Assembly (NCBI GenBank): GCA_902806565.1
Contig: CADCXA010000069.1
Coordinates: 310,001 to 374,000, forward strand
Length of the DNA stretch: 64,000 nt
From: Hypoxylon rubiginosum
Taxonomy: Eukaryota; Ascomycota; Sordariomycetes; Xylariales; Hypoxylaceae
Reading direction: 5' to 3'
Below the pieces are notes generated by a model. The model did not search any database. It was not told where the DNA came from and saw nothing but the letters and a program-made list of their open reading frames with translations. Position numbers and translations under genes: made by a program. Of this stretch, positions 49,301 through 60,819 are shown piece by piece. Positions within the stretch are counted from its first letter, which is position 1. Each line of letters starts with the position of its first letter.

Positions 49301-50146
49301 GTGAAGCCGGTTAGCAAAGCATCACGCTATGCTAGGCGTAGTCTACTGGATGATGCGCGGGGAGATAGATTAGTAGTCAGCGTAGGTACGCTGCTGTCCA
49401 TATATAGGCAATCGAGTGTGGAAAGGTAATAAATACGAGTCATGATTGACTCTTGCGAGCGTGTTGTAGGCTGGACATGACGGAGGGAAATGGATACAAA
49501 AGATGCCTAGAAGAGAAGTGGGAAACTGGAAATGCGACAGACTCGGAATCTAGGTCCTCGACGCGCTAAACCCCCGCTGTCACACGCGCTGTCACATGCT
49601 GCTCATCAGCCTGTTAGCTGTTAGCTGTTAGCTGTTAGCTGTTAGTTTACTGTGGTGGGGGGAAACAAAAGCCACATTTAGGCACCGAGAATACCTAGGT
49701 AGGTCCCTAGGTCCCTAGGTAGCTCTATATCACGGTCCATTTGGCTATTCAACACGAGTCCGGCCTTCACAGTTACCAATCCTAACAAATATACCATCTT
49801 TGAAGAGGACGGGTTCTACGATAAGCCGGTTTGCGCAGCAAGTTACGTACGTACGTACTTTCAAGCTTAGCAGTCTTTTCCCCCTTTCCCCCTTTTCCCC
49901 TTTCCCGGGCATGAGATTCGTCTCATCGCACTACGTGTAGGCTCCAACTTGAGGACACAAATGGGTCACCTACTATGTACCTCTTAGGCAGCAGAGGAAT
50001 ACAAAACAACCAAAGATTCGCATCGTGATTCAATACAATATTCAATACAATAGCTTAAGTCGGTAGAGTCGCCTTTGCCTTTACGCTCACTACCCATTTA
50101 GGAATGGCATCATAATATTATCATTTCAATTTCAATAATTTCAATT
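49301..50146. other. Divergent promoter region with heptamer repeat
   Basis: An 850-bp spacer between exonuclease V (minus) and the F-box-like gene (plus). Contains the CTGTTAG array, a CCTAGGTAGGTCCCTAGGTCCCTAGGTAG cluster near 49693-49721 and a CCCCTTT pyrimidine tract near 49877-49905. Confidence 0.5.
49611..49645. repeat. CTGTTAG heptamer tandem repeat (5 units)
   Basis: Five perfect head-to-tail CTGTTAG units, about 310 bp upstream of the exonuclease V start and 500 bp upstream of the F-box-like start. Confidence 0.9.
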
Positions 50147-50802
50147 ATGAACATTATCAGTCACGTTCGCGCATCCCAAGGGATTTCTGTCAAGATGCCC
50201 GGTGAGGAGCTCATAACTCGGATCCCTCAGAAAAAACCAACCGGTTTTCGGGACCTACCTCCTGAATTGCACCTCCTCATCAGCCAGCAACTCATCTACC
50301 CCGACGCTCTATCCCTTAAACATACCAACAGATATTTCCACTCGCTTGTCGACACCGGCCTCGAGCTCAAGGTGGATTGGTTGATCGAGCGACGGAGCTT
50401 GCATTTGGAATGTCCGAATGACCGCTGCTGCGACCTGGGAAGCGATCTGAAGTTCTGTAGGGGTAGTGTCAGGTAAGTATTCCGTCCTGTCCCTCACACC
50501 CTGTGGCTCGGATGTCAGGGCAGCAACATTGAATGTTCCGACGCGACTAAGCTTGCGCCTATAGGCTTCTTATGCAACGACGTCGTGAGCACATCGAATG
50601 CGAATCCCGACCCGGCTTAGGATGTCTCGTCTACGGGACGAGCCGGTGTGCACATCGACGCCGGCTCGTCGCGCGGGTTAAGCGATGGCTCCGTTCGCGT
50701 CTTACCCTCGAGCTTTGGTGGATCCTGGTGGCATTGGTTCCTGTCTTGTGTGGCTGTCTTTGGGTAACGGAGTTTATGAGATGGGAACCGCCTCCTACAT
50801 AG
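50147..50802 (+). CDS. F-box-like small protein with C-terminal membrane segment
   Basis: Small protein of 187 residues from exons 50147..50472 and 50565..50802 (92-bp intron, phase 2). Residues about 33-70 (F-R-D-L-P-P-E-L-H-L-L-I-S-Q-Q-L-I-Y-P-D-A-L-S-L-K-H) read as an F-box, which would bind Skp1 in an SCF ubiquitin ligase. After a Cys-rich stretch (C-P-N-D-R-C-C) and a basic Arg-rich part, one membrane segment is predicted near the C-terminus (L-W-W-I-L-V-A-L-V-P-V-L-C-G-C-L-W). A later start at 50195 (M-P-G-E-E-L) would give 171 residues. Short F-box plus membrane-tail proteins are common in Sordariomycetes; the target is unknown. Confidence 0.65.
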
Positions 50803-51075
50803 GTACCTACCTGGTACCTAGGAATTCACGATCTAGGCATGAAGTAAAGGTTATCAGTTGAATACTTGCATACAAATATTTTCGCCATTTCCTCATTTTG
50901 AATACTTAGCAGTCTCGACAGAAACATCATCGGTATAGCCCTATCAACAGTTTCGTACAGTTCCCCTTGAATTAGGATCGCTTATCCAGGCAGCCAGGTA
51001 CGCATATAATCAATAGCCTATGCTGTTCGAACCAAGCCGCCAATTTTCTTTTTATTTTTCTTTTCCGGAATGAAA

Positions 51076-52986
51076 TTAACTTGCTGCTGGACCTTGAAGT
51101 TCGACGGCATCCACGATGTAGTTTGCACTCAAGAACTCCTGATCGCCACTACCGTATACCCCAAGAGTTAGAGTATTCTGTCCGCTTTTCAACGCGCTGG
51201 CGGGAACTGTCCAGGTGTAGGTCTCTCCGTATCCGCGATATGCCCCACGAGTCACGCCGCGAGAGTCGATGAGCGTCTATATACTGGTTTAGCTTCGCGA
51301 CGAAAGTTGTATGGCACACATTGATGATAACTTACTGGAGCACCTGGATCTTTTCCAGTCCAACTGCCTATCGCCACGGATGGACGGCCTCCTTTGAACG
51401 AGAGCGTCGTTCCAACTCTCAAAGTGAGATCTCGGACTTGGTTAGAGGCGAGATTGAAATTCACTTTGACACTGCCACCAACTTTCGAGAAGAGGGCCAT
51501 GGGAAAGTCGCCTGCAGATGACTGGCCTACCGTGAAAGTCCCTCCCCAGGACCCCATGCGGGTATCGCTAGGATGCATTCTTTCAATCTTATCTCCATTC
51601 CTCAACTCTTGGGGTCGCCCGTCAAAGTTACCGATCCGCCACACGATCGAAGGATTCGGCTCTGTCGATGCGATACTCTTAGCCGTGTTACTTCCGGCCG
51701 TGACGGTTACCGTATCCTTGGCTACTTCATACTCGCCCTTGTATAACTTCATGGTGTATGTTCCAGACTTCATCAAAGGCGATTTGAAGGTCCCGCCGCT
51801 AGCTTTGGTCCAGTACTGGGCCTGATTGTTGTACCAATGGACGACGGCTTCAAAGTCGCTCGGAACACCAGTGGCCGAGCCGGAAACGGTGCCACGCTGA
51901 TTCGCCGGGACGTATCCCTGGATGCTGAGATCACCGAAGAAAGAAGTGTCCAAGTCTGCAGAAGGCTTCTCTCCCTTACTGTTGGACCATGTTAACTACC
52001 GAATATCCGATGAGAGTTTTTTTTCCTTTGGATAAATGTAGGGACTTACGTGAATTTCATAGCGTAAGGTCCCATCAGCCCGAATCGCCAGGCTTCGGTT
52101 CGGACATGACCGCTGTTCATGTACCAGTAAAGCTCCTGGTCGCTACCGGTCTGGCTATTGATATCACGCATGAAGGGGCCACTGGCCGAGGTCTCGTACG
52201 CAGTTCCAGGCATAATCATCCACACAGCGACATTCTAAGAAAACGGATTAGCCCAGTACCTAAATCAGGTAAACATTCACTTTAGAGACAGTCGTAGTCG
52301 AATTACTTACAGATCCAGCTACGCCGTGTATTTGATCATCTATAAATCGATCCGACGTGTACATCTTACATCGGGTCTGCCCATTAGAGCATCGGAACGT
52401 GTCCTTGCCCTCGAATGCGGTGCAGCCAATGGTGTTGCCAACATCACCGTGCACGCCCGTTGGCACATTCGTTTGACGCAACCGCGCAAGCCATCGAAGT
52501 TCGCCCGGGTCAACCTCGCCGGTAATGTAGGTTGCCATATAGATCGTCGGGTCGTCTGGCTTGGCTACATAGTAGTGAGTCACTGGCAGCGAATTCGACT
52601 TGGCCGTGATCTTGATGTATTTATTGTTGATCGTTTCTGCAGACACCGTCGAAGTCCCAAGCCCGGAGTTTATACCAGATGCTTTACTCGTGCCTTGGTA
52701 CTCGACACCATTGAACAGTAGACTTGTAACATCTCCGTTCGCTCTGCTGTCGGTTAGCTTCATTATACATGCACCGGTAGGAAGTGATTATAACCTGTTG
52801 ACTTCGAAAACTAGACCACCGTTCGTGTCCACCTACCGCGCCAATACCTGGTTAGATACTTGACGGAACACGAGAGCTATTGCGTTGACTAACCTTATAT
52901 CTACTGCTCGTGGTAGTAAGACCGAACGCCGCAAGGGCGCTGTCTGCCAATAACGCGAGTGCGAGAATAGCGGATGTAGCAAACAT
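51076..52986 (-). CDS. rglB: Secreted rhamnogalacturonan lyase (PL4)
   Basis: Polysaccharide lyase family 4 enzyme that cleaves the rhamnogalacturonan I backbone of pectin by beta-elimination; secreted. Minus-strand exons 52986..52894, 52832..52795, 52743..52311, 52234..52050, 51978..51336 and 51276..51076 give 530 residues, close to Aspergillus RglB. The signal peptide ends near S-A-L-A-A (residue 20). Early domain: [22 protein letters not shown]; then [13 protein letters not shown], a middle fibronectin-like domain ([13 protein letters not shown]) and the C-terminal carbohydrate-binding-like domain starting [10 protein letters not shown]. Intron 2 ends in CAGCAG, a tandem acceptor: using the first CAG would insert one residue. 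Confidence 0.92.
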
Positions 52987-53391
52987 CGTGATAGGGGTGG
53001 GAGCAAAGAGCCTTTAGGATAAGAGAATTGCTGGTGACGACAAGGTCAAAATATCGTGCCGATGCCTCCATATATACCTAGGGATGTAGGTGTCTTTGTA
53101 TGCGCTTAGCTGGGCTAAGTTCTTAGGCTCGAGGCGATGCCTAGACCCTGGGGCACGCCGTAGCCGGATAGGGGCCGCATTGCAACTTAATATCTCGGGA
53201 CAGCTCAAATCTAGCGTCACAAAGTACGATGTTGTAATATTCCAAGTTACGACTGGGGAGTAATTTCCCGTAACCCAATCATAGAGACGGAGCTCGGTTG
53301 CGCCGTGGCCCATCCAGGAACACGGCAGGCCGGCAGAATGCCACGGCCCTGGCGGCAGAACGAGTTTCCACCGGAGGCATTATGAATTCGG

Positions 53392-53399
53392 GTTAGAGA
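53392..53399. repeat. Left target-site duplication
   Basis: The 8-bp sequence GTTAGAGA directly before the element, identical to 53836-53843. Confidence 0.85.
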
Positions 53400-53835
53400 C
53401 AGCGGTTAAATCAATTTAATCAAATTAATTAAAAGACTTTTATTTAGATTAAATAAAGTTAAATTAAATATATAAATAATATATAATTAACTAAAAATAT
53501 TTATAACTAGTTTAATATATATTTAGGTATTTATATATATTTAATTAATAAAAAAAATTTATAAATTTTAAAACTTATATTAAAAAATAAAAGCCTTTAA
53601 AAATATTAAAAATTATTATAATTTTTATTAAGTTTTATAATAAATTATATTTATTAAATATTTTTAAATTAAGTAATAAATAAAGCCGCTATAGCTTTTT
53701 TTAACTTATTACGTAATTAATTAAAAAAATTTTTTAATTAAACTAATTAAATTTTTAAAATTTCTTAATTTACCAGTTTAAACCAAGTTAATTATTAATT
53801 AAACCAATTATACGATTAATTTGATTTAACCGCTG
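53400..53835. mobile_element. Non-autonomous hAT-like element (MITE), AT-rich, probably RIP-mutated
   Basis: The element is bounded by 22-bp terminal inverted repeats with one mismatch: both ends read CAGCGGTTAAATCAA inward and, after one differing base, TTAATC. It is flanked by an exact 8-bp direct repeat, GTTAGAGA (53392-53399 and 53836-53843). An 8-bp target duplication and CAG-starting short TIRs are typical of the hAT superfamily. The 436-bp body is almost only A and T, has no open frame, and therefore depends on a transposase elsewhere. The AT bias contrasts sharply with flanks and fits RIP. hAT placement is inferred; no transposase is present to confirm it. Confidence 0.85.
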
Positions 53836-53843
53836 GTTAGAGA
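53836..53843. repeat. Right target-site duplication
   Basis: GTTAGAGA directly after the element, a perfect copy of 53392-53399. Confidence 0.85.
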
Positions 53844-56800
53844 GTCCCGAAAATAATTGCGCTACTCCCAGATTCCGGTATTTACCTGCTTACAACCGCC
53901 CATTGGTAAATTTATAAGTAACTGCGTCCCCCCCCTACCACTCCGTAAATGCGGCAGTATATGGCCACGGAGCAAAATACCAAAAAAGGAACAATGTATA
54001 AACTGTATAGAAAAAATTGCCCTGGGGTAGAGATATGATACTGTAGGATACGGCATCCGTGAACAATACCGTGTACTGGCAGGTTTGGGGAGGAATATTC
54101 ATTTCCACGCTTCTTCATTGTCGTAAATATGCAGTCCCACCGTCATTAACCCCTATTGACATGCTACAGAGCTTGTATAGCCATCAAGAAGCGTACCGAT
54201 AAATTATGTGCTTTCCCATTAGCTTACTTGAATGATCGACTCTAAGGTGGAATTATATTTATTTCGCTAATGATTATGACCTCGCCGTGTGTCTATGCCT
54301 AAGCACATCTCCAGAGACTCGAATCGATAAGAGGCTCAATCAGTCGTCCTTTATGATACGCTGCTGTCTTAATGGCGTTCGGTCCGCTGAATGCCTACGC
54401 ATCATAAGACAATCTCCCAAAGAAACGAGGACGGCAGCTCAACTACAAATCCGCCCGCAGGCGTACTCACTGAATAGGGAGGAGGAGCCGAACTGGAGAT
54501 GGAGGTGTAGGAGCTGAGAGAGGACGTGGTTGATTTCTCGAAGCTCCACGGGCGGTTTACGATTCTGACAAGGACTACGGGTTAGTAACCTACGTCAGCT
54601 TGTTGGCGAGGCCAACCGGTGGTCAACTCTGACGTTGATAGTGATACGGCAGTACTATTGACACGGTAGTTGGCGAGTCCCAAGAATCAAGTCAGCAGCT
54701 GCATGTGATTTCGAACTGACGAGACTTTCTGGACAAGCTGCAACTCGTGTTTGATGGGTTTCTATCGACATGGGACGCGGCATTGATCCGGGTTCTTGAG
54801 ATGTGTGACGCGAGGGTAAATAGATTACCTACCTGTCTCAGTCCCGAATAGAGTGGACTTGAAGCTCTAGATGTTGGATCTGCGGGTTCAGTAACCACTC
54901 GGGGGTATTCAAGATAGCCAGGAAAGCCAATGGTTCTACAGGAGGCGTTTTATCTTAATAAATTGCTATAAATGCCCATATTACTGCGCGTGTAAGCTTA
55001 TTAACCAATTTCGGATTCACTTCTACGATCTCTGTAAGGAGATCATTTGAAGATTTGGGAGAAGAAATGGAAAGAACAAGGAGATGACGAACTCTTTAGA
55101 AGAGACAATAACCGTACAAAAATAGGTCAAAGGTGATCTCTCAACCCTTAGCCTCGGTGTCTCTGTAGGTATGATAGCTTCGTTTGTGAATCAGCCCATC
55201 TGTTTCGGGATATTTTAATAGATGTTGGGCATACTGTGTGGCATGTGAAAATAAGGAGTCTTTACACAGATTAGGTAGTCAACAGTTCCATAGTGACGGT
55301 ATTATGTGACCGAATGGATTTTAGCTCCAGTATAGAGAGCTAGCGAGAGGCATTGAAACAGAATTTGCTGCGAATGTTCCCTTTAACCTGCTTAGTTGGT
55401 GGTGGTTTCGGTTCCTGAGTCTCTGTATCTTCACTATGGTTGCTCCGGCAGCTCTTGAAATATGCTCCCCATACTACACCTCACCAGACACTCTTACCTG
55501 GCTTAACCGATCAAGGTGTAAGATAGCATGATATCCTAATATTCGTCGATGGTTGTTAGAAATCGGATACATGTTGTACTCTAACATGGGGCACGACGAG
55601 CCGTCTGAGGCACAGCGTAAATCGTCATGCAGGTTGGTGATATATCAACTTTGGAACTTCATTCGATATAGTGTCATTTCCCCCTTTCTTTCTAGCCTTA
55701 TTCTTGGAACAGCCGCGTGTCACGAATAGGGTCAGCCAATAGTTCAAACCAGAAAGACCTAGTCGAAATCTATGGCGATTAAGTCGTCATCTGATGGCAG
55801 TGAATCTGTACCTAGTTACGTTTTTCGTTGACACATGTACAATAGTACTCTCAGCTAGAAGCAACCTGGGGAGACCTCAGCGCCAGCCACTTAGCAAATA
55901 ACTAAAAAGTCAAAGACTCGTCTGTAATTATCGCGTGCCAAGCCAACGCATTAGAAAAGCTAGGGGGATCTGCGTCTTAAGTCCTTCTAGGCCTAACGTG
56001 TTCTGCTGGGGTATTGAAACTTGCCTTGCGACTTGGGATAATTATAAGCTGAAATACACTACGAAAATAGTTTGTTTGGTTTCCTCTGCATAATGAGACG
56101 CTGCCAAATTAGATGATTGCAGTGTTCACTATTAATGCGTGTGCGAATTTCAAAAGGGAGGGATCTGATTGGTGTCCCGACAAGTTAAGGGGTTATTACG
56201 CGCGTCTAATCCTCCACATCACCAATTGATATCCACACATTGTTTATGTTGTCGACCCCTACTTGGATTGCTTCTAGATCAAATACTGGATAAGCGTAGA
56301 GGCACTACTTATGCTGGTTCTCAAGGGTAGACGTCAACCAGCCCCGCTGGCCACCCAAGGTAGACCAGGTAGACGAGGCAATTCAGCTTGTTTCCCCTGA
56401 TCGACTGACATATGCAAAAGTCCCCATTGGTAGAAGCCGAGCCGGCAGTTGCTACACTACGACAGCTTCGACCCACGAGCCTAGCTCAGCCGCTAGTCCT
56501 GGGGTTTGAGGACTACGAATACCGGCCCCACACCGGCCCCATCGCGGGCGGCTCCCCTTTTTGGAACAAGTGCCGCCTCTACCGCAGCATCAGCCTCTCC
56601 CAGGTCCCAGGGCTGCCAGGTTGGTACCTACTTGCTGGTCGGGCTTCTGTGGGTTCAACCCCTGTGCCGAACGACGGCGACCAGTAGCAACGTGCCTATT
56701 ATGAACTCGTCGCACACGTAATCTTCGGCTGCCAAGAACTCACGATGATGAATCTTGACCCACAAGTTGAAGAGAATACCACACGAAGCGCGCAAGCATG

Positions 56801-56980
56801 GTGGCAATCTCAAGATGAGAGGCAGTAGTATAAGTAGCCGATGGCCTCGATCCTCTTCTATTCTCTTTTGGAAGGCACCAGCACCAGTTTGCATTCCTTC
56901 ACTTTGAGAACAGCTTTTCTTTGACTTCCTTCGTTATCAAGTCTATCCTTCATTCATCAGTATATATACCAACCACCAAA

Positions 56981-58213
56981 ATGCGTTTCACTACATCCGT
57001 CGTCTCCGGCCTGGTCCTGTTGGCCGGCTCCGCCGTAGCTCACCCGGGCCACGACATTACCCAGGAGATCAAGGAGCGTCGCGACTTTCTTAGCACCGTC
57101 AAGCGCACCAACCTCGGCCACTGCGCATCTAAGCTAAAGGCACGCGGCGTCGACAAGCGCAACGTAGCACGCCGAGTTGCTCTGCTGGAGAAGGCACGAG
57201 CCAAGAGTAAGTCCCGATATTGGTCTTCTTAACTGAGACGTCGAAGTATAACCATATTAACCAATTTATAGGGGGCTTGAACAAGAAGCGCGACCTCGAC
57301 TCTGTCTTGGCCACCGACCACAACTCTACAGACCTCGGCTACACAACGAACACCGACGCCGCTACCCTGTTTGCCGGCTACAACTCCTGCCTCTTAACCC
57401 CCGAGGTTACGCAAGGACCTTACTGTAAGGACTCCCGCTACGACGGCAGACCGTAATTGCTGACGATGGAATCTAGATGTCGGCGGCGAGTACGTCAAGG
57501 AAAACGTTATTGAGGACCAAGCCGGTCTCGATACGATCCTCGACTACCAGGTTATCGACGTCAACACCTGTGAGCCCGTAACTGATGTTTACGTTGAGAT
57601 GTGGCACTGCAATGCTACTGGAGTTTACGGCGGTATCGTGGCAAGCGGCAATGGCGACTCCTCAGACGAGACCAACATCGATAACACTTGGCTGCGCGGC
57701 ATTCAAAAGACCGACTCCGATGGCGTTGCCCAATTCGAATCCATCTTCCCCGGTCACTACACGGGCCGCGCTACTCACATCCACATCATGGTTCACCAGA
57801 ACGCCGTCCTCCTTGCCAACCAGACGCTCGGCAACAACGTCAGCGCCAGCCACGTCGGCCAGGCCTTCTTCGACCAAGACCTGATCGACGCCGTCGAACT
57901 CACCGAGCCCTACAACACCAACACCCAGGAGCTCACCGTGAATGCGGAGGACGGTATCCTGAGTGACGAGGTCGCCACCGACGGCGTGGATCCCTTCTTC
58001 GAGTATACCTACCTGGGCGAGGACATTACCGACGGCATCTTCGCCTGGGTCGCGTTCGGCATCAATGCTACCGAGTCCCAGTCCATCACCCCCGCTGCCT
58101 TCTACTACGAGGAGGGAGGTGTTGCGAACCCTGACTCTGGCGCCGGCGGTCCCGGCGGTGCCCCTCCCAACGGCACGGCCCCGACCGGCGCGCCCAGCAG
58201 CAGCTCAATCTAG
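56981..58213 (+). CDS. Secreted intradiol ring-cleavage dioxygenase-like protein
   Basis: Extracellular non-heme iron dioxygenase of the fungal secreted intradiol group, acting on catechol or hydroxyquinol-type aromatics. Exons 56981..57206, 57272..57424 and 57477..58213 give 371 residues; both introns are phase 1. Signal peptide to about S-A-V-A-H (residue 20), and a basic pro-region with K-R sites follows. Fe(III) ligands expected for the family are visible: Tyr in G-P-Y-Y-V-G-G-E, Tyr in G-V-Y-G-G, and two His in R-A-T-H-I-H-I-M-V-H. M-W-H-C-N-A is the conserved strand before the second Tyr. The C-terminus is a Gly/Pro/Ser-rich tail (P-G-G-A-P-P-N-G-T-A-P) without an evident GPI signal. 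Fits lignin or plant-phenolic breakdown; the related lyase gene lies 4 kb away. Confidence 0.92.
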
Positions 58214-59040
58214 GCTGCCTCGGTCTCGTCCTTGGCTTCGACTTCGGCCAATAGTAAGTGCAGGAAGCACTAGGGACCTCCCTCCAAGTCAAATCTGGTA
58301 GATGTCCGGGGGGTACTGCTTTGCTCTTGTTAAATGCATTTTTTCACTGGTTAGGTGTTGATAGAAGGAGTCCGCACTGTCATTTCCGGTATATCCATTT
58401 TCTAACATAGATCAATATATTTCATTGGTGCTCTACATCCATTCGTCCCGCCATATAATCTGATCTTGTGTTGAAACCTGCTTCTTGTAATACGGGGGCC
58501 GTTGAACCCTAATGTGATGTACGTGTCTTCATTTAGAGCTCATGAATTATTGGTTGAGAATTGATGTGCAGGTTAAGACCTGATTAATCGGGAGAACATA
58601 TCATGTTACATTACCTGAAAATTACCCTCGCCGACCCCTTACCTTTTACACTATCTTTTACCGCTTTACTCAGGCTTGACATCTCAGCGTGAGTCACTTT
58701 TGATCCGGAGATATCAAGCCTAGCCAGCCTGGTTTACGGCAAGCAATACACTCGTATAGATAGGTCTTGGTCGTCACCAGAGTTGTCACGTAGTTTATGA
58801 CATTCACTACATTTAGCAGCAACGGCCCTATCCACAGTCAAAGCAAAACCCTCCAGGGGCATCAATATCGCCGCTGGGAAACCCCCATCTATCGAATTCA
58901 TATTTCGTAAATGAGAAACAAGCTAATCGCCAACGTTACAGATTCATAAGACAGGTTATCCATGTTTAAGAAATCTGTAGGAAATCCAGCACACTTTACC
59001 AAGCCGAACACTCTCTGTTGCAGTTACCCGAATATTTCCT
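58214..59040. other. Convergent spacer, no gene seen
   Basis: An 830-bp spacer between the dioxygenase stop and the end of the first P450 gene (opposite strands). No supported gene or RNA. Confidence 0.45.
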
Positions 59041-60819
59041 TTATATTGCGGCTTTTTTCTTTATGCGGAAGGGTATCTTTCCTACTGGAGGAAGGGCACC
59101 GAATGGAGCGTACCTCATGTTCGGCGCCGCCTTGCTTGCCTCGGAGCCGATCAATTCGAGGTCAAATTTCGAAAATATCGTTGCAAAGCTAAGAACCATC
59201 TGATGCTTGGCATAATGACGGCCGGGACAGATGCGGTCCCCCCCACCGTAGGGATACCAGAGACCTAGAAGTCCTTCAACAGTGAATCGCTTCTTGGGCT
59301 GGGGCGAGTCCGGATCCCTGGCCGGCGTGTGTCCGGGTTTCCGGAAGCCCGCTAGTGAAGGGCGTACCCAGTCCTGGTCTACCAAGAAGCGTTCAGCGTC
59401 AAACTCCTCCAGCGGCTTGATAAGCGTTCTACCAGCCCGAGCCCAGGCAGCATGGTCAAGCGCTGAGCTTCTGCTGTAAATGACCATGTAGCTGTCTTTG
59501 GGAATGACGTAGCCAGCGACATTGATATCATTATACTCGGCAACTCTGCTAGCCGCGATTGCAACATATAAGCGCAGCACTTCAGCATAGGTCGATTGAA
59601 GTAGAGGCTGGATTGTGAGTTTCTTGATTTCGGGGTCGGTGCCGTTGCTGGAGGTGCAGTCGGAGATCTCTTCATTTAGTCGTGACAAGAGGTCTCGATC
59701 CTTGAGCGCCTCATATATAAACCAAAACATCGAAGTCACGATGTTTGTGGTGGCTCTGGCGTATTATTAGATGTCATAACCTTATTAAATAAGGGACCAT
59801 CCTGGGTACTTACACAAATATCAAGCCCAAGTCCTCCGTAGCTCGCGCGTCGGGAGTCATTTCCGTCGTTTTAAGGGAGTAGTTCTCTCTAGCTCTCATG
59901 AGCTTCGAGCCAAAATATGGCTCCCAGTTAGGATCTTCGGGAGCAAGTCTAGAGCAATCATAATGCCGATGCGCATGCTGGTGCCACTGCTTGACGTTTT
60001 GGAGGAGTCTCTTCCGCACCCGAAATGCTCGAGGCATAAGCCAACTGGGAAGAAGATGCAGGAAGTCGGGAATATACTGTTGAAATACTAAAAGATCATC
60101 AACGAAATTGGGGTTTAGCTTGAAAAATTCGGATCCGACCATTGTTTCTACCGATGGCTTTATAGTGTAAATCTGGAAAATCGACCCACTCATCTGTAAT
60201 GTTGAAGCTGTCGAGGTGATGAAGAAGTGCCGTCATGTATCTTTGATCCAAGTCCTCGAGGTAATGAGACGAAAGATACGTCTTGACATTAAGAGCTATG
60301 AGGTAATTGATCCTATTTTCTGGCGCTACGTTGCTCCCTTTCCGCGGCCTCTGGCCCATTCCAGAGTTATCGTCCAAGTAGAACTGAACAGCACTTTTGG
60401 GAAGGTCGAAGAGATTGCGGAGAGCGAAGAGCGTAGTGGACTTATTCGTTGTTCTCTTGGAGGCCCTGAAGACGGCCTTGATGTCTTCGACATTCCTGTA
60501 GAAGAAAAGTCGGATAGGACCCGCCCTCAGTTGAACCGGTGCATCTGATTTGAACCTTCTCCTGCAGGGTATTAGTTTATGTAATACAGACAAGCATGAA
60601 TCACTGTAGCTTTAGCAGAAACTCAGCGGGATCCAAGAAGGCGAGCGCGTGGAATAAGCCGGGAATCCAGTAGGGTACAACAGGTACTTCTCGTAGCATG
60701 CTGTTGCCCTTAGTGTTGTTGTTGTTTATTATGATTCGAAAACGGGCGGTGGATGTAAGACGGGTAAACAACAGCGTCAAAACACCTATAATAGGCCATT
60801 TTACCCAGTTCATATTCAC
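59041..60819 (-). pseudogene. Cytochrome P450 with a frameshift
   Basis: P450 heme monooxygenase on the minus strand. Segments 60819..60605, 60561..59814 and 59755..59041, with introns of 43 and 58 bp. N-terminal membrane anchor (P-I-I-G-V-L-T-L-L-F), ExxR in A-E-V-L-R-L, an E-F-D-A-E-R-F block, and heme loop G-G-G-D-R-I-C-P-G-R-H with the Cys ligand. Style resembles fungal CYP7/CYP8-like enzymes. Near 60168-60175 the frame breaks: W-V-D-F-P-D is in one frame and Y-T-I-K-P-S-V-E-T in the next, equal to loss of 2 bp. No splice sites can bridge it, since the coding strand just upstream has no usable donor. With the two bases the product would be about 559 residues. Either a recent pseudogene or a sequence error. 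Confidence 0.75.

Larger units (their letters stand above)
52987..56980. other. Gene-poor 4-kb region with a hAT-like element
   Basis: Apart from the 436-bp element at 53400-53835 I can support no gene. Many frames are interrupted. A minus-strand stretch around 54440-54900 reads like broken coding sequence (short Ser/Arg-rich frames with stops), but I cannot assign it. The last 150 bp hold the promoter of the intradiol dioxygenase gene. Confidence 0.5.

Noticed and set aside
53400..53835. Possible origin or centromere-like AT block
   Set aside because: TIRs and an exact 8-bp duplication show it is a transposon insertion.
54440..54900. Possible degenerate coding remnant on the minus strand
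   Set aside because: Short frames with stops and no motif I can name; too weak to call a pseudogene.
56412..56687. 91-codon plus-strand frame before the dioxygenase gene
   Set aside because: No family resemblance; compositionally odd and overlaps the probable promoter.
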